From positions 6,735,001 to 6,799,000 of the forward strand of contig NC_090794.1 in the NCBI RefSeq assembly GCF_040054535.1: a DNA stretch of 64,000 bases, read 5' to 3'. Below the pieces are notes generated by a model. That model made no database searches. It saw only the letters and a list, made by a program, of their open reading frames with translations, and was not told the DNA's origin. The position numbers were made by a program, and so were the translations under genes. This document shows, in pieces, positions 1 through 13,406 of this stretch (the first letter of the stretch is position 1; each line of letters starts with the position of its first letter). Source of the stretch: Antennarius striatus. Its lineage: Eukaryota; Chordata; Actinopteri; Lophiiformes; Antennariidae.

Positions 1-1059
1 ATCACACACCCACACACACAAGCATCCAAAGTCAGACCAGTGCTGGCAATGGTTCTGCCCCACTGCTCAATGGTGTATTGGAGGTTTAGGTACCAGTGGG
101 GAAGGAAGGACCCTGCTGGCTTGTCAGTGTCTCTGACCCCTCTGTCACAATAGGTCCCCGTCCCTCCCACTCATTTCCCTGCCAAGCTGGGAAGAGTAAA
201 TATTTATCAGCCCCCACAACAATGGTCCGCTCAGAGGAGAAAAAGACTTTGACCTGAGCTCATGAAAGTCCTGTAAGCAAGGCTTCTGGTGGTTGGGGCC
301 TAAAGATGGGCGACAGGAGATTAAGATGGAACTGCCGAATATCTGAGGCAAAGTAGATTCTCTAACTTGGGCTTGTCCAGTTTTTGTTGGGACAAAAATG
401 TGAATTTGCATCTCAATGACCTCAAATTTGATTTAGCATTTGAACCCATAATCTTTTAAGTCACTCTACTGGTTCTAAATTTGGAGGTACTGATAGATGG
501 CCAGTGCACCACCCTGGTTAAGCCCAGTTTAAAACCACTATGACGTCACCCTTCACTTTATTGGCCACACGTTTAAAGCCTCGCCTCAGTCGTTACTGCT
601 TCGCCATCGTGATTTTTGGAAGCGGAGGTCACTATAATTGTATCAAGTGCAGAGCTTGAGAGGAAACACATTACTACACCTCTGTTCTGATTGTATAAGG
701 GTGAAAACAGAGGGATTTGTTAATTAGCTATGAAAACATACAGTATACTACTTAATCGCCAAATTTCTCTGCAGTTTGTACCATAAATGCCAAAATAAAC
801 ATCAGGCCAGATCAAGGAACGTATGGTGTGCATGGATTCAGAAAGATAAGTTTGAGATAAATTTGGACATAGAAAAAAAGTAGACTCACTGCAAAGAGCC
901 ATGTTAACTTTTACAATGGAGAACAGATTATATCTCTGTACATGTGTCTCGGCAGCAGTGTTGTTGCAGCTGTGCGGTGATGAAGCAGAAATACCTCAAA
1001 TAAATTTAGCACAAAATGTCATGTAATACACGATCAAGGAAACACCTGCTGGTGACCAA

Positions 1060-1480
1060 CACTGAATATTACAAGCAGGTGCTTCCACACATGTTGAGTT
1101 TGAGGGCTAATTGGGCAGTTAAACATTCCTTATGATCATGTATCGAAATGTCTGAGAGGCTCGGCACTAAATATTTTGAAAGATTTGCTCCCCGATCATC
1201 TAACGTTGGAGACTAATCCATTCACAGTCAGGGGGGAAGTCTAATTGATGGAGCGGAAGTTTTATCCACAGTGCATAATCAATTTAGCACAGTAAAGAAT
1301 GCTATTTTCACGAGGGAAGGCTGCAGCGGAGTTTTGATGAATGATGAGAGAAAACCGACGGAGATTGACACACGAATCGCAAGCTTGTGTGAGGCTGCGC
1401 CGCAGAATCACGCCATTCCTTTTGTATGAGATATGAGCCCATTATCTTTCCCTTGGCTGTTACCCCTTATCTGTGATGGT
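1060..1480. promoter_or_regulatory. candidate conserved non-coding element
   Basis: This stretch is free of simple repeats. It contains several homeodomain-type cores in close succession: CTAATTG near 1110 and 1240, GACTAATCC near 1212 and ATAATCAATTTA near 1276. It has no coding potential that I recognise. Calling it a regulatory element is inference from composition only; no alignment was possible. Confidence 0.25.
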
Positions 1481-3490
1481 CCGGTTTCATAAACAAGTTC
1501 ATATTTTCTATCCTAATGAGAGCACACACACCATGTGGGGAAAGAATGTCTTTAAAAAAGGCAGCGAGGAAATCGAATCAAATGTTTTTTGGCATGCTTT
1601 GCAACGCTGTAGGCCTGGTTTTGGCAAAAACTCAAAGAGACCCTAATAGCTTAGGTTATCAGTGGAATTATCCTGTTCGTGCAGAGTCCACATATTTATG
1701 GAAAAGTCTAACTGCAAAAGTAGAATTGCAGCAATATTCATATCAGCAGAGGGATTGATGATAAAGCAGAAACTTTTTATCATACAAAGCTGAAGCTCTT
1801 GAGAGACTTTTTGACATGATGCGTATGCGTTTTTAAAAAAAAAAAAAATTTACACTAGAAAGGCTGCATAGGAAAATAGAAGCAGGGGCTCCAGGGCTGA
1901 TCAGTCTGCTGTCACCATAACCCTACACCAGATAAGTGGAAGAAAATGAATGGATGGGTTCCAGTGCAGTCATTGTGATATTAACTGTGGGTTCTTTCCA
2001 ATGCCTGTCAAACAGTCCTGGGTGCAGAGGCCAACGCTGCTCGCTAGCCTGGAGCTGAGGTGGGCGATCATTTTTCAAAGACTGATGTATTAGTGGTAGT
2101 TTGGAAGAGAAAAAATAACTATGGCTGATTAATAGACTGATACTACAACACACTCTGCGTCCCATGTGAAACAGAATTTCAGCTGTTGAACAGAAGGTAT
2201 GAGTCATATAAATAAAAGAATAATACTTACGCAAAATAAATCTATGTGGATTGCTAAATGTTTAACCGTCCAAAATAGACATAGAACCTTACCTTTAACT
2301 TTTTCCTCCTCGAACTGATCGGTCTCACGCATTCAAGGTGTGTCAATGTAAGAATATCCCAAAGACACAAGATACGACACCAGAAATTACCTTTGACTGG
2401 ATATTTTTTTTGAAGGCCTCGGTACCTCAGGTCATTCCATTATTATTCCTTTTTGGGGGGGAGCTATTGACCTAAAACATGACGTAATTCCATAAGCCTG
2501 TCACTAATAATTTCCCCTTCATTTTTAATGACCCAGAGATTAATGCCAGACTAATTCCGGTCCTCCCCCCATCTTTTCCTGAGTGCGAAGCCCCCTGTAG
2601 TCTGCTTTTACAGCAATTTTATGCTGTTTATAAATATTTATAGACATATACAGACAGCTAATAAAGTCCGCTTTGGCCAAAGGAAACTGTACAACTTTCC
2701 ACTCATTTTCATATTTTGAACATGACCGCTCCTCTGTGCCGCCCGCCTCCTGGTGCCAAAAAGCTGTACCCACCATATGACTCATAATGATAATATGTTT
2801 TTTTCACATTAGACAGAAAAGTCAAATTGCAAACAGATCTCTGGTCCGAAGAAGGCATTGCGTGTCCGTGTCTCATTAGAGGAGGTGACACGTCCGCGGT
2901 GAACGTCTGATGTGCAAGTGGTGGCATGCTGGGGGATGTGTGGAGCAGACGGACCCCCACACCTTCTCAGGCAGCTTTACCCGTTCATGGTGCGTCTCAC
3001 ACACCTGTAAACACACATACCCACACACACACACACCTGCCAGTCCTTCGCCTCCTCCTCGTCCTGGTACTGTATCTGTTCTGGTGTGAAGATTGTTTTT
3101 GGTGGTCGAGGCTCAGTGGCTGCCAAGGTGTCGGATGTTAGATGAAGTGGAGGAGCTGTCAGGAGGGTTAGGTGTAGGGTTGTGTTGTTTCATCACCGTT
3201 TGTTTATCATCCGTAAATACAGCTTGTTTGATCAGAAAGAATCCCTCCATTAAGAATGAGAAAACACCCGCCACTCTCATTTTCTCATATAATGCATCAA
3301 GTGTGTGTGTGTGCACGTGTGTGTCTGTGAGATAGACAGGAGTACTTATATGGGATTATTTCTAGGTTCCATTTGTCACAGTTCACATTTATCATGGAGC
3401 CCACTGGTGTCAGACCTGCTGCTTTCCCATAACGTCTCTATTACACTGCGGTGGTATTCACTTTGACATGCAACACCTGACACCCCACCT

Positions 3491-3513
3491 ACACACACAC
3501 ACACACACACACA

Positions 3514-3558
<45 letters not shown>
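3491..3558. repeat. (CA)n microsatellite
   Basis: A run of AC dinucleotides with one AG interruption. It generates spurious cysteine/valine open frames on the minus strand. Confidence 0.95.
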
Positions 3559-4816
3559 AAATTTGCAGACTTTCTGTGAGAACCAGACACAAAGGGTAAA
3601 ACGATTCAGATAAAGAACCAGAGTTCTAAAAGTTGAGAGGAATTCGAGACGTTCTTTTTTTAAATCGCGTTGGCCTCTTCATTTTCTCTTTCTCTCTGTC
3701 TTTTTTTTTTTCTTTTTGGCTGTGATTTATTTTGGGTTGCCTTAGCGAACTATCTGTGGATCTCTGGACCCTAAATGTAGAGCAGTCAAGTTCCCGTTTG
3801 GTTCCTGTGATCTGATTTGGTAATGAGACTAGATTCCCTTGTGCTTATTTTCCACATTCTTTTAAATGATCGTGAACTAGGATTATGATGTCAGGAAGTG
3901 TCTTTCTGCTGCACCTTAACCCCACCAGCTACACTCTGACCTACCTGCAGAAATATTTTGTATCCATCCATTAGAACTTGCTCACTTTATTTTTCATTTC
4001 ATTTTTACATTAATTTCTTTATCGTAAGTCAATACATTTCAAACTGTATTGATTCTTTTAAATAATGAGTGATCATTGCTAAAATAAGTAATTAACTGTT
4101 CTTTCACATGACTTAAGCAAACTGGGTGACACTAGTACACTGAAGAGGAGAATTACATTCAAGAATGAAAACCTTGACATGAAACTGTATTTTTATGTAC
4201 TCTATAAAATTTGAGTGAATAGAGGTAAATGTTGGTTTCCCTCAGCCCTTTAGGTGTTATTTTCTTGTGGCCTTGTGATCAGGCAAAAAGCTCTGTGAAC
4301 CTTCTCTTGGGCCTTCCTCTTTTGCCGGGAGCTTTATCCTCATCATCCTTCTTCTGTCAAACCATCTTTCTTGTCTCTCTTTTACTTTGTCTTGTCTTAT
4401 TCTACCTGCACCATCCAAGTCCTGTTCATCCGCATGAGTCCCACTAAAATTAGGAATTTTAATGATCAGACCTGCTGCTGGTCGACTAAATGATGAACCA
4501 TTTCAGCTCTCGAATAGATCCAACACTGGTTTACCAATTTGGATCCGGCTAGGGAATGAAATGAGAGAACAAGGTTGACACTTAATTATCAGCGATGAAG
4601 TCTTTGTTGTGCATATTCCTTTATCCATGCTACACTTGTTTTGATTCTTATTTCGTCTCACAACCTGTAGCGGAGCCTCTCTGCTCTGTTTTGTCTCACC
4701 GGCTCAGACTGTGGAAAATGCGAGAGGGAATTTTATGCAGAAAGTGTGAGATGGAGGGAGAGATAGGAGGGAGAGGTTATTAGAGAGATGTGAAATGAAC
4801 ATTGTGTTAGACAGTC

Positions 4817-4866
<50 letters not shown>

Positions 4867-4899
4867 CTGCGTGCGTGCGTGCGTGCATGCGTGTGTGTG
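4817..4899. repeat. (GT)n followed by (GTGC)n microsatellite
   Basis: About 48 bp of GT repeats passes into GTGC tetranucleotide units. The facing (CA)n array begins at 4980, so the two form opposed purine-pyrimidine tracts separated by about 80 bp. Confidence 0.95.
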
Positions 4900-4977
4900 G
4901 AGAGCAGCTGCAGAGGCCCTGGTTCCTGTCTTGCTGGCATAAACCTCTCCACAGGGAGTGGGAAAAACTCCAAGAGC

Positions 4978-5132
<155 letters not shown>

Positions 5133-5655
5133 TATTTTACATTGCATGCATACAGTCAGCATCAGTAATGTTTGGTCAGTGGCACAGTTTTCATATTTTC
5201 GGCTCTATATGCCACCATAATGGTATGGAATGAAGCCATGGACATCCAGCAGAAGTCTCTCTCACATTTGAGAACTGCAACATTGTTAATTAAACATTGT
5301 TGCTAACTTCAAGGTTTACACAGACATAAATATAATCATAATTAAAATGCCCAATGTTATTTATTGATTGTTGAGAATCCTTCATGAGCAATGGCTGTCA
5401 GATATCTAGAACCCATGAACGTCTCCAAATGAAAGCTCTTCTTCCTCTGTGGTGCCTGCCAGGCCTCGACTGCAGCTGTCTTTCATTGATGTTTATTTCT
5501 GGGGCTTTATAGCTTAATTTTTCTGCTCTGTAAAGTAAAATACATGCTCGATCAGTTTGAGATCAGATAATTGATTTGTCATTTTGCAGTGCAGTTGTTT
5601 CCTGAGGGCCTAATTACAACTGAAAACCAAGTTCCCATTCTCTTTCTTGTAAAAA

Positions 5656-5755
5656 CTTGCTCAAGGGCACCTTGCTCAAGGGCACCTCGGCAGTGTTCGG
5701 GAGGTGAGCTGACACATCCTCCTGACTGGGCAGGAGCAGGAATCGTACCGCTAAT
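5656..5755. repeat. dispersed fish repeat fragment (SINE-like, tentative)
   Basis: The phrase GCTCAAGGGCACCTCGGCAG, followed by a GGGAGGTGA stretch, is one I recognise as recurring across teleost genomes. Here the unit TTGCTCAAGGGCACC is tandemly duplicated. Family assignment is uncertain; comparison with a fish repeat library would settle it. Confidence 0.45.
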
Positions 5756-8700
5756 ATTTTTTTCTTATATGAGAAAAAGTTATAATTTCCTGCAATAGAG
5801 AAAAAGAAAAACATTACATTTGTGCTGACTGTGGGAATAAAATATAAACTCTCCACTAAATGGAATGAACTCCGGGCTTTTTAGCTGATTAATACATAAA
5901 TAAACAAGCACATTAATCACCTTATAACAATAGAAGAAAATTGTTAAAGAGGCAGCAACGTATCACACAACTGTACTGCCTGAACTCTACTAAAGCACTT
6001 TAAGTTGATGTTCATTGTGCATCGGTATATAATTGGAATAAAATTACTCATGTCATTGTGAATTACATATAAAAATTAACATTTGTTTTATACATTTTTT
6101 TTTTACATTCAGGCATCTCTACTGTTTTTTCAGGAACTTGTTGGAAAATAACACACGCTGGTTAAATTATATCAGTTTATCTGAAATAAATGCAGATCAG
6201 CTCTCTGGAGCCAGAAAACCTTTTTAGTGAGTCTCTGATCTGAACTCCTTCCTACCCAGCTCTGCCCCCCCCCCCCCATCCCCAATCCTCAGAGGGCCCT
6301 CTGATAGACCCTCTTGTCCTTCGGTGAGACGACACAGGATGAAGTCACTCCATTTGCCTTGGCACCAAACTCTTTTTGTTTCAGGAACTGCAGTGACGCG
6401 CCAAAGGCTGCTCTCACAACGTGGTCGTAAAAACTCAAGTGTCCTCTGTGAAGCATTGCAAATTATGGTGCATGGCATAGCATGCAAAAGTAAAAGGGGA
6501 CAGGAAACTTTTTGGGATCTGTCATCCACGGTTGAATTGTATTAGTATTTCACCAGGCTCCGACTGAACTAAATAGAGTATGACTGGCAACTGACGACAG
6601 GGCGGCAGTGATACGATCTTCAGCATTTGGCGGCTGAAGAGTTTAATTCAAATAGCTAGATCTATCTGCTGATGAATCTTCTCTTTTTTTTGTAAGGAAA
6701 GGGTAAAAGCAAAATATATAGTGTTTTGTTCTTCAAGGATTTATTGATGTTCAACATGGCAAAGGCTATTTAATTTTAAAGCACCCAGAGAGAGCATGCA
6801 GCAGACAGTCCTCTTGTTATATCAGGAAATGGTGTCTAGACCAGTCCACATTTAAAGACTTTATGAAATATCCAGAGAAATTTGTATCACCAGAATACTG
6901 TGAATCATACCAGTTAAATACCTAGTGACCCACTTAAACATACAGTACAAGTTTGGACACGTCTTTCCATTCAAGTGAATGGGAAAATTAAATAACATAA
7001 TAATTGACATCAGTTGAAATGTTCCCTGTTTCCATCTCTTGTAGCTTATTTATCGAGTTTTTTAAAATTAAATTGTGAAAATATACTCCCAAAATCCTAC
7101 GTCAGCATCCAGATTTGGCTAAAAAAAATTATGAAAGCTTCTTTAACCACAGGCCCATCCCTCCACAAGGTTTCATCAAAATACCTCCGTATTTTCTTTT
7201 GACATCTCTTGTACAGTAACAGACAAACATCTGTGACCTCATTACTTCTGCTGGCAGAGTCAATGAGGGAGGTGATTGGAAATACTGAAGGAGATGTGAT
7301 GTGCCAGCATCTGTCTGATTCTCTTCACATCTCATGATGGTAATTAATAATAATCACAGCAGTAGTCAGTGCTGTTAAAAAAGAAACCTTCCTGAATATC
7401 ACCGACCCTAGTGATGAAGGTCCGTTAATGTTATACGTTAAAGACATATACAGGTACATACCCTGATGTAACCTCTTCTTACTCTTACTTTTCGCCTGTA
7501 TTTGGCCATATTTTCATAGACCTTATGGATCCCGGCATGACGGTCAAAAAGAAGCAATACCACTGGTAAGGGTTGGGGGCAGTGTAGCTGCAGATCGAAG
7601 ACGGCAACAGAAATGTGCAAAGACACAATGAAGAAGAAATCAACTGAAGTGAAATATTAAAAGTCTTGCTACACAGAATTGCCTAACAGACTACTGCTGA
7701 CTAACCACCATTTTTTCTGTTTTGTATTTTCTAATGTAATGGCCACGTCTCCCTTCTATCATTGCAACATTTGCTCTTTTCAAAACTTTTGGAAAACTGC
7801 CGTTTCTACAAGTGATGAATACACTGATGGATAGATTGATAACAGACAGAAGGATCCATTTTTGTAGGTAGAGGGAGCATGAATTGAATAACTGGTGGTC
7901 AAGCACTGTGATTTTTCTTTTAAGGAATTGAAACTCCACCACAATGTGTAAAAACTCTCAAACAGCATTGGATGAATATCCCCTCAAGTTCAAAATTGTA
8001 AAACAAAAGCTCTACCTTAAGGTTAACCACTCTAAAATCCTTGAAGAGGAGAGGACTGAAATGAGAGGACCTTGAAATGTCCCGGAAGTCCCATGGAGTC
8101 TCCAAACTGGCCTTGTCTGCGCTGCAGCTGCACCATGTGGTGACATTTCAGTGACACGTCAGCTCCAGTATTTCCCTCATGTCTGGACTCCGTGGCTGGA
8201 AACAGAAAGGCATTGAATCTAATCTATTCTCTCCCTGTTTTCCTCTTCACCACTCCGTCCCACCCCAACAGCCTTTCCATCTTTCCCTCTCACAGCTTGC
8301 TCCTCTCATACCTCTATCAGTATTTCTGACTGTTAAAACTTTATGGCAGCAGGATGTGATCTCACACCTCCTCCAACATTTTCACCACACAAAAAAAAAT
8401 CTCATGATTTTTTTTTTCCTTTCCCCTTTTTTCTCCCCAAGGCTATCTATTCCCCCACCCTCAGAGGCCCTCAGATGCCTCCGGAGAAATTTGACACACA
8501 GATGCGATCTTTCAAGTTTATCACAGTTTTTCTCCAGACCCATTTCTGCTCTCAGTGCTTACTGTCGGGCATCATGTGCTCTGGTAGTCTTTACTGCATT
8601 CAGTTAAACAAATTCTGTTTCTGTACTGCTTTTATTCAGAAAATTTTGATATTTAAATACAGCGCTCCAGAATGTGATTGTATATCCCAATAAAATCTGC

Positions 8701-9621
8701 AAAGTGCAACTGTACCTATGTCATTCATTACACTGGTTCAACTGAAACTTAGCAAGTCTGTGAGGAGAGTAAGGGGAAAGTGAGAGACGGGACTGGTGAC
8801 CCATGAATAAAACCATCATAGTTTATTAAAGGCAGCATAGTGAGGATTCAGCCATTCATAAGAAGAAGACAGACAGTGTGGACCTATGACGGAGAAGGAT
8901 TGTGTCAGGTTTACACATCCATCCTCATTCAGGATGCTTTCTGTACCTCTTGACTTCTCTCTCCATATTGTTCTTTCTTGTTCTGGGGGAGTATACAGTA
9001 GAATGTTTTAATTAGGGCTGAAATGATTCCTCAAATAATTCCTCACAGAACTTGGGGACTAAAAATACTTGATGAAAATATTTATTGTGTCTCTAAGTTA
9101 GCCAACTTTTCAAAGGAATGTTCCCCTTGTTATCAGCACAGTCCAAAACCCAGCATCCATGAAGGTATGGGGGTCCATTAGTGCAAATGGTATGGGTAAT
9201 CTGCACGTTAGTGAAGGCACCATTGATGCTGAATGATGCAGTATATGTGCAGGTTTTGGGTGTATCCCTCTTTCAGGATCTGCACTGAAATTTTAAAGCA
9301 TCATATCTATACCCTGAGCCATCTGTTCATTGTGTGTAAGTTTTGTTCAGAATCTTCCTTGCAAACAAAGCAAGGAAAGGATACAGGTGAAAACATTGAC
9401 TTGACTGACATGCACATGACAAAATGACGCCATGGCATTTTTTGCATGTTTGGGCTAAAAAACGTTTTCATCCCTGATTGTCCGGAATGTGATGATACTT
9501 TAGGTTGTTTCTTTACATGTGATACTTATTCCTTATCTTTCCATCCTATTAGAAAGTTCTCGTCTCTTCTTCTTTCTGAGGATCTTGTTGAAAAATGTGT
9601 TTGGTTGGCAGAAATTGTTCT

Positions 9622-9692
9622 CACACACACACACACACACACACGCGCACACGCACGCACACCGTGCATGCGTGTGTGTATGTGTGTGTTTG
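9622..9692. repeat. (CA)n / (GT)n compound microsatellite
   Basis: CA repeats with GCAC variants run into a GTGTGT tract, giving an imperfect inverted arrangement around the GTGCATGC segment near 9664. Confidence 0.9.
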
Positions 9693-12600
9693 TTGAGTTG
9701 GGGGCTTCTGAGTGTAAAGGACTTCTGCCTTTGTGTGTGTCAGGGCGGTTCCTCAAAGGCTGTCCTCCTGATGAGCAAACGCTAACTTTACTGTCCTCAA
9801 AGAGAAACTCCCCTCCACTAATTCACAAACATCTGTCCACTAAATTTCTTTGAAACAACCCCTAATTGCTTCTGTCTCTTTTATGCATGTCCATCCATCA
9901 GCCTCATATCTTTCTTTCTGCTTTGCATAATTTCCCTGTTGCCTTTTTGGTATCTGAGATTGAACCCATACTCAATTCTAAGAATTCAACATCTCTCTTT
10001 CTCTGTGCTTTTCAGACGTAATCCGCGTTTTCCGCCACACCCTCTCTTTCTTCTGGATTAGACCGTTGCATTTACATACCAACACTCTCCCTCTTTAACT
10101 TTCTCGCCGCTTAGTCCATCCCTCCCCTCCCCACTCTTTTGCCTCATAAAGAGTAGTTTTGATTGAACTGCATCTCTTCCCAGACTGGAAGTTACTCAGG
10201 CACTTGAGAAAAGGAAAAAATGGAGAGATGAAGTGGAGGGGATGAGAAACAAAGGGGTGATCTGTCGGAAAATGTCAAAGGCCGCTGTTAATGTCCTGGC
10301 ACCATCTGAGATCCTGAGGAAAAGCAGTCGTAATCAGTAGGCCAAGCAGGGAAACAACAGGCCTATTCTCATACAATGTCTTGTCTCTCTACCAAATAAT
10401 TACAGTTGGCAAGTATTGATTCTGAATTCAATTTGAAAACCTGATGATATGCTTCAGTCTTTGGCTCATTGTTGAACAATTAGAGTAAAACCGATCCTGG
10501 AAACAAACATAATCTGTTTTCATCTAGCGACCGAATTCTGCTCTGTGGTCAGGCCAGTTTGGCCGAAGAAGAAGAAAAATCCATAGACTAGCCTAGAGTA
10601 GGTAACACAGTCTCCTCTACTGTATTTGTGTGTTGTAGGAATGATACAAACCTCAATGGTGCCAAGATGAATGACTTTAGATTGTGTGTTCTTTCCCTTT
10701 TTGATACCACAATGGTCTCCTTTGTGGTTTTTGGAGGACTATCTCTTCTGTCTAAGCTGGTGGGACACGTCAGGTCGGATGAATTCTAACAGCTAAATCA
10801 TCTGTGTCTGCACAGAAAGCCTTGGTTTTACATTTGAAATTTGTCTTTAAATTAAATTTGAATTGTTAAAAATATTCTACACAACCAAAACCTTAATTTG
10901 ATTAGAGTGACTCATCAAAGTAAAAGTGAGAGAGCCAAGCAAATACACGTGATTCATTTTTAATGAATGAAGTTATACAGTTAGCATTGTTATTAGTGTT
11001 AGTGAAATGTTAGAGGAGCAACGTTTGAAGAGCTGGACAGTGTGTAATGTATGGTCTCTGGCAGAGAAGGGATTCTTTCCTGGCAGTTCATGGTACAGAC
11101 AAATGGCTATAAACAAGCTCATGATGAGGGTATTCGTGCGGTCTGCAGGTGGTTGGGGTGCAGACGCTGCTGCTCCATGCTGAGAGCGGAGGAGCAGTAA
11201 GTGGAGCATAGCAGGAGGAATGGAGTAAGTGTTCGGTCTGGCGGTAAATGTACAGTGCAGGTTACAGTTTACTGTAATGAAGGCTGCAGATTTTCAAGTT
11301 AAGACCTGCTTGTTGTTTTTCAACCGCTATAAAGGTGAAGGGGTTTAATCCAAAGCAAGAAATGACTTTACCCAGAAGGAAAAGTGGCATCTCATCTGCT
11401 ACCTGACAACAAGTTACATATAGGTTGAGAACTGAAATGGATTATTTATTGTTGTGGTTTTTATGGAAATGTGCCATAAACCGCTTTGTGAATGTCACAA
11501 GTATAGGTCCCCCCAGTTCCCCATTCCCCTCTGTAAAAAGTAGGTGTTAGCATGCTAACAGATCAGCCAGTACAAAGACCAAGGGAACATGATATCTGCT
11601 AAACATCTGTATTTTTGCATTCTGGTGAAACTCAGATGAAAGCCAGTTCTAATGATGACAGCCTTTTGGCTCTGCTTGTGTTTATTCTGTCAAATTGTTT
11701 TAAAAGTCGTAGCCCATTAAAATCATTCCATCGTCCACAAATCATCCCTTGCCTCCATGTTTTTCACCTGCCAGCCGTAGTGTTTCGAACATGTGCGCGT
11801 GACGTTCTTCACACTTTTGAGCTGCCAGTCAAAATCTCAAGAGAAGAACGCTAACAAGACGTGCAAATAAACTCTGCCAATCTTATATAGTTCCAGCCAA
11901 GCTATTTCACTTCTTCACCCCCCACCCCCACCCCACTCCAGATTCTATTGCATCTTTGTGTTGTGCATCTGGATGCAGCATGTCGCTGCACAACCACAGC
12001 ACAATGGCTGCAGCTCTATTCATTTTGTATTCTGCAGAAGGAATACAGACATTATGTGGCCTATATGTCTTCCATGTGTCCCCAGTTAAATGTCAGACTT
12101 TACTGTAATGATGGCTACATTATGAAACCCAGCATCAAACTACAGTATAAGGTCTGGGTCAAATGAGCATTTTTGAAGCACGCTCATGTGAAATACGTGG
12201 TTGACTTGGAATTAAATTGTACAACACAGCTAATAATCTAATAAAACAGAACTGAAAATTGAAATGTTACATTTCATCAAAGTAAATTAGCTCTAAAAAA
12301 CAATAGTGGAGATTTACTCCACCTGTGTAAGTGACACTCACAACGCTTGAAGTTTTCTGTTTCGATGCTGCTCTTGATGCTGATTTTGTTTCAGACACGG
12401 GACAGTTTTAATCGAGTGTTCAGACTTGAATTGACATGTTGAAGCCTGACTTTGTATCACAACCTTAGAAAAAAAAAAAAAAGAACCACAGGTGTTCTCA
12501 TTAACACATGTCTAAACTATAAGACTCAATCACACAATCAAACACAATCTCAATCTTGATCTAACCACAAGACATCGTGCTATGTATACGCACACAAAAA

Positions 12601-13362
12601 AGCACAGTTGCGCCTACAGCCTGCTTCACTTGGAAACATAAGAGGGAAAATGCAGCTCACATGTGTCGGGCACATGGTTCCTCATGAGAGTTACATCTAG
12701 CTTTCCTCATGCATTCTCATTTAATACAGTTTTTGTTCAGGTTTACAAGGAGAGAAATGAGACTGAACCATTTACAAGGTGTCCCTTTCCTGAGTGAATG
12801 TTGGCTCGTTGAGTTCCAGTTAATAGTCAGCCCACTCTGCTAATTCTGGGTGAATGTCTCGGTGCTAGTCGGGTGGGAGATGTCCGTCCTCACGGTCAAG
12901 GTGTCGAAAGGATAGGGTTCCACATCTCAGACCTACAGAAGCCAGGGAGCAACGTGAGCAGCGCTGCCTGAGGGCGCCGTATTCTTTTTCTTCTCCTTTT
13001 CTCAGTCAATTACAGTCACACTTTTTTTTCTCTTTGTTCATTGTCAACATGTAGTCCAGCACTCTGGTTCCACCTTTTTTTAGTCACTCATTCAGTTCTC
13101 TCCCTTTTTCTTTCAAGTTCCCCTATGTTTCCTTCTTGTTAGCCAGACATTATCACATGCAGGGGTGGCTGCAATGCTCCGAGGGCTTCTAGGATTACCT
13201 GCTGCCTTCCTACATTTACGTCGGAGCACATTACGATCCGGCATGTGAACGCTCTGCTATTAGATCACCGTTAATGCGCTTTCAAATCACACAACGAGTC
13301 GGGTCAAGTTTAAACTTCTACGATGGAGCTTTTTGTGGATTTTTTCCCCCTGCCTGTTTTTA

Positions 13363-13406
13363 TTCTCTCTCTCCCTCTCTCTCTGTCTCTCTCTCTCTCT
13401 CTCTCT
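13363..13406. repeat. (CT)n microsatellite
   Basis: An imperfect TCTC run on the + strand. Confidence 0.9.

Noticed and set aside
8179..8607. 142-residue + strand frame in the upstream intergenic region
   Set aside because: Low-complexity Ser/Leu/Pro/Phe composition from pyrimidine-rich DNA, with no domain or splice context.
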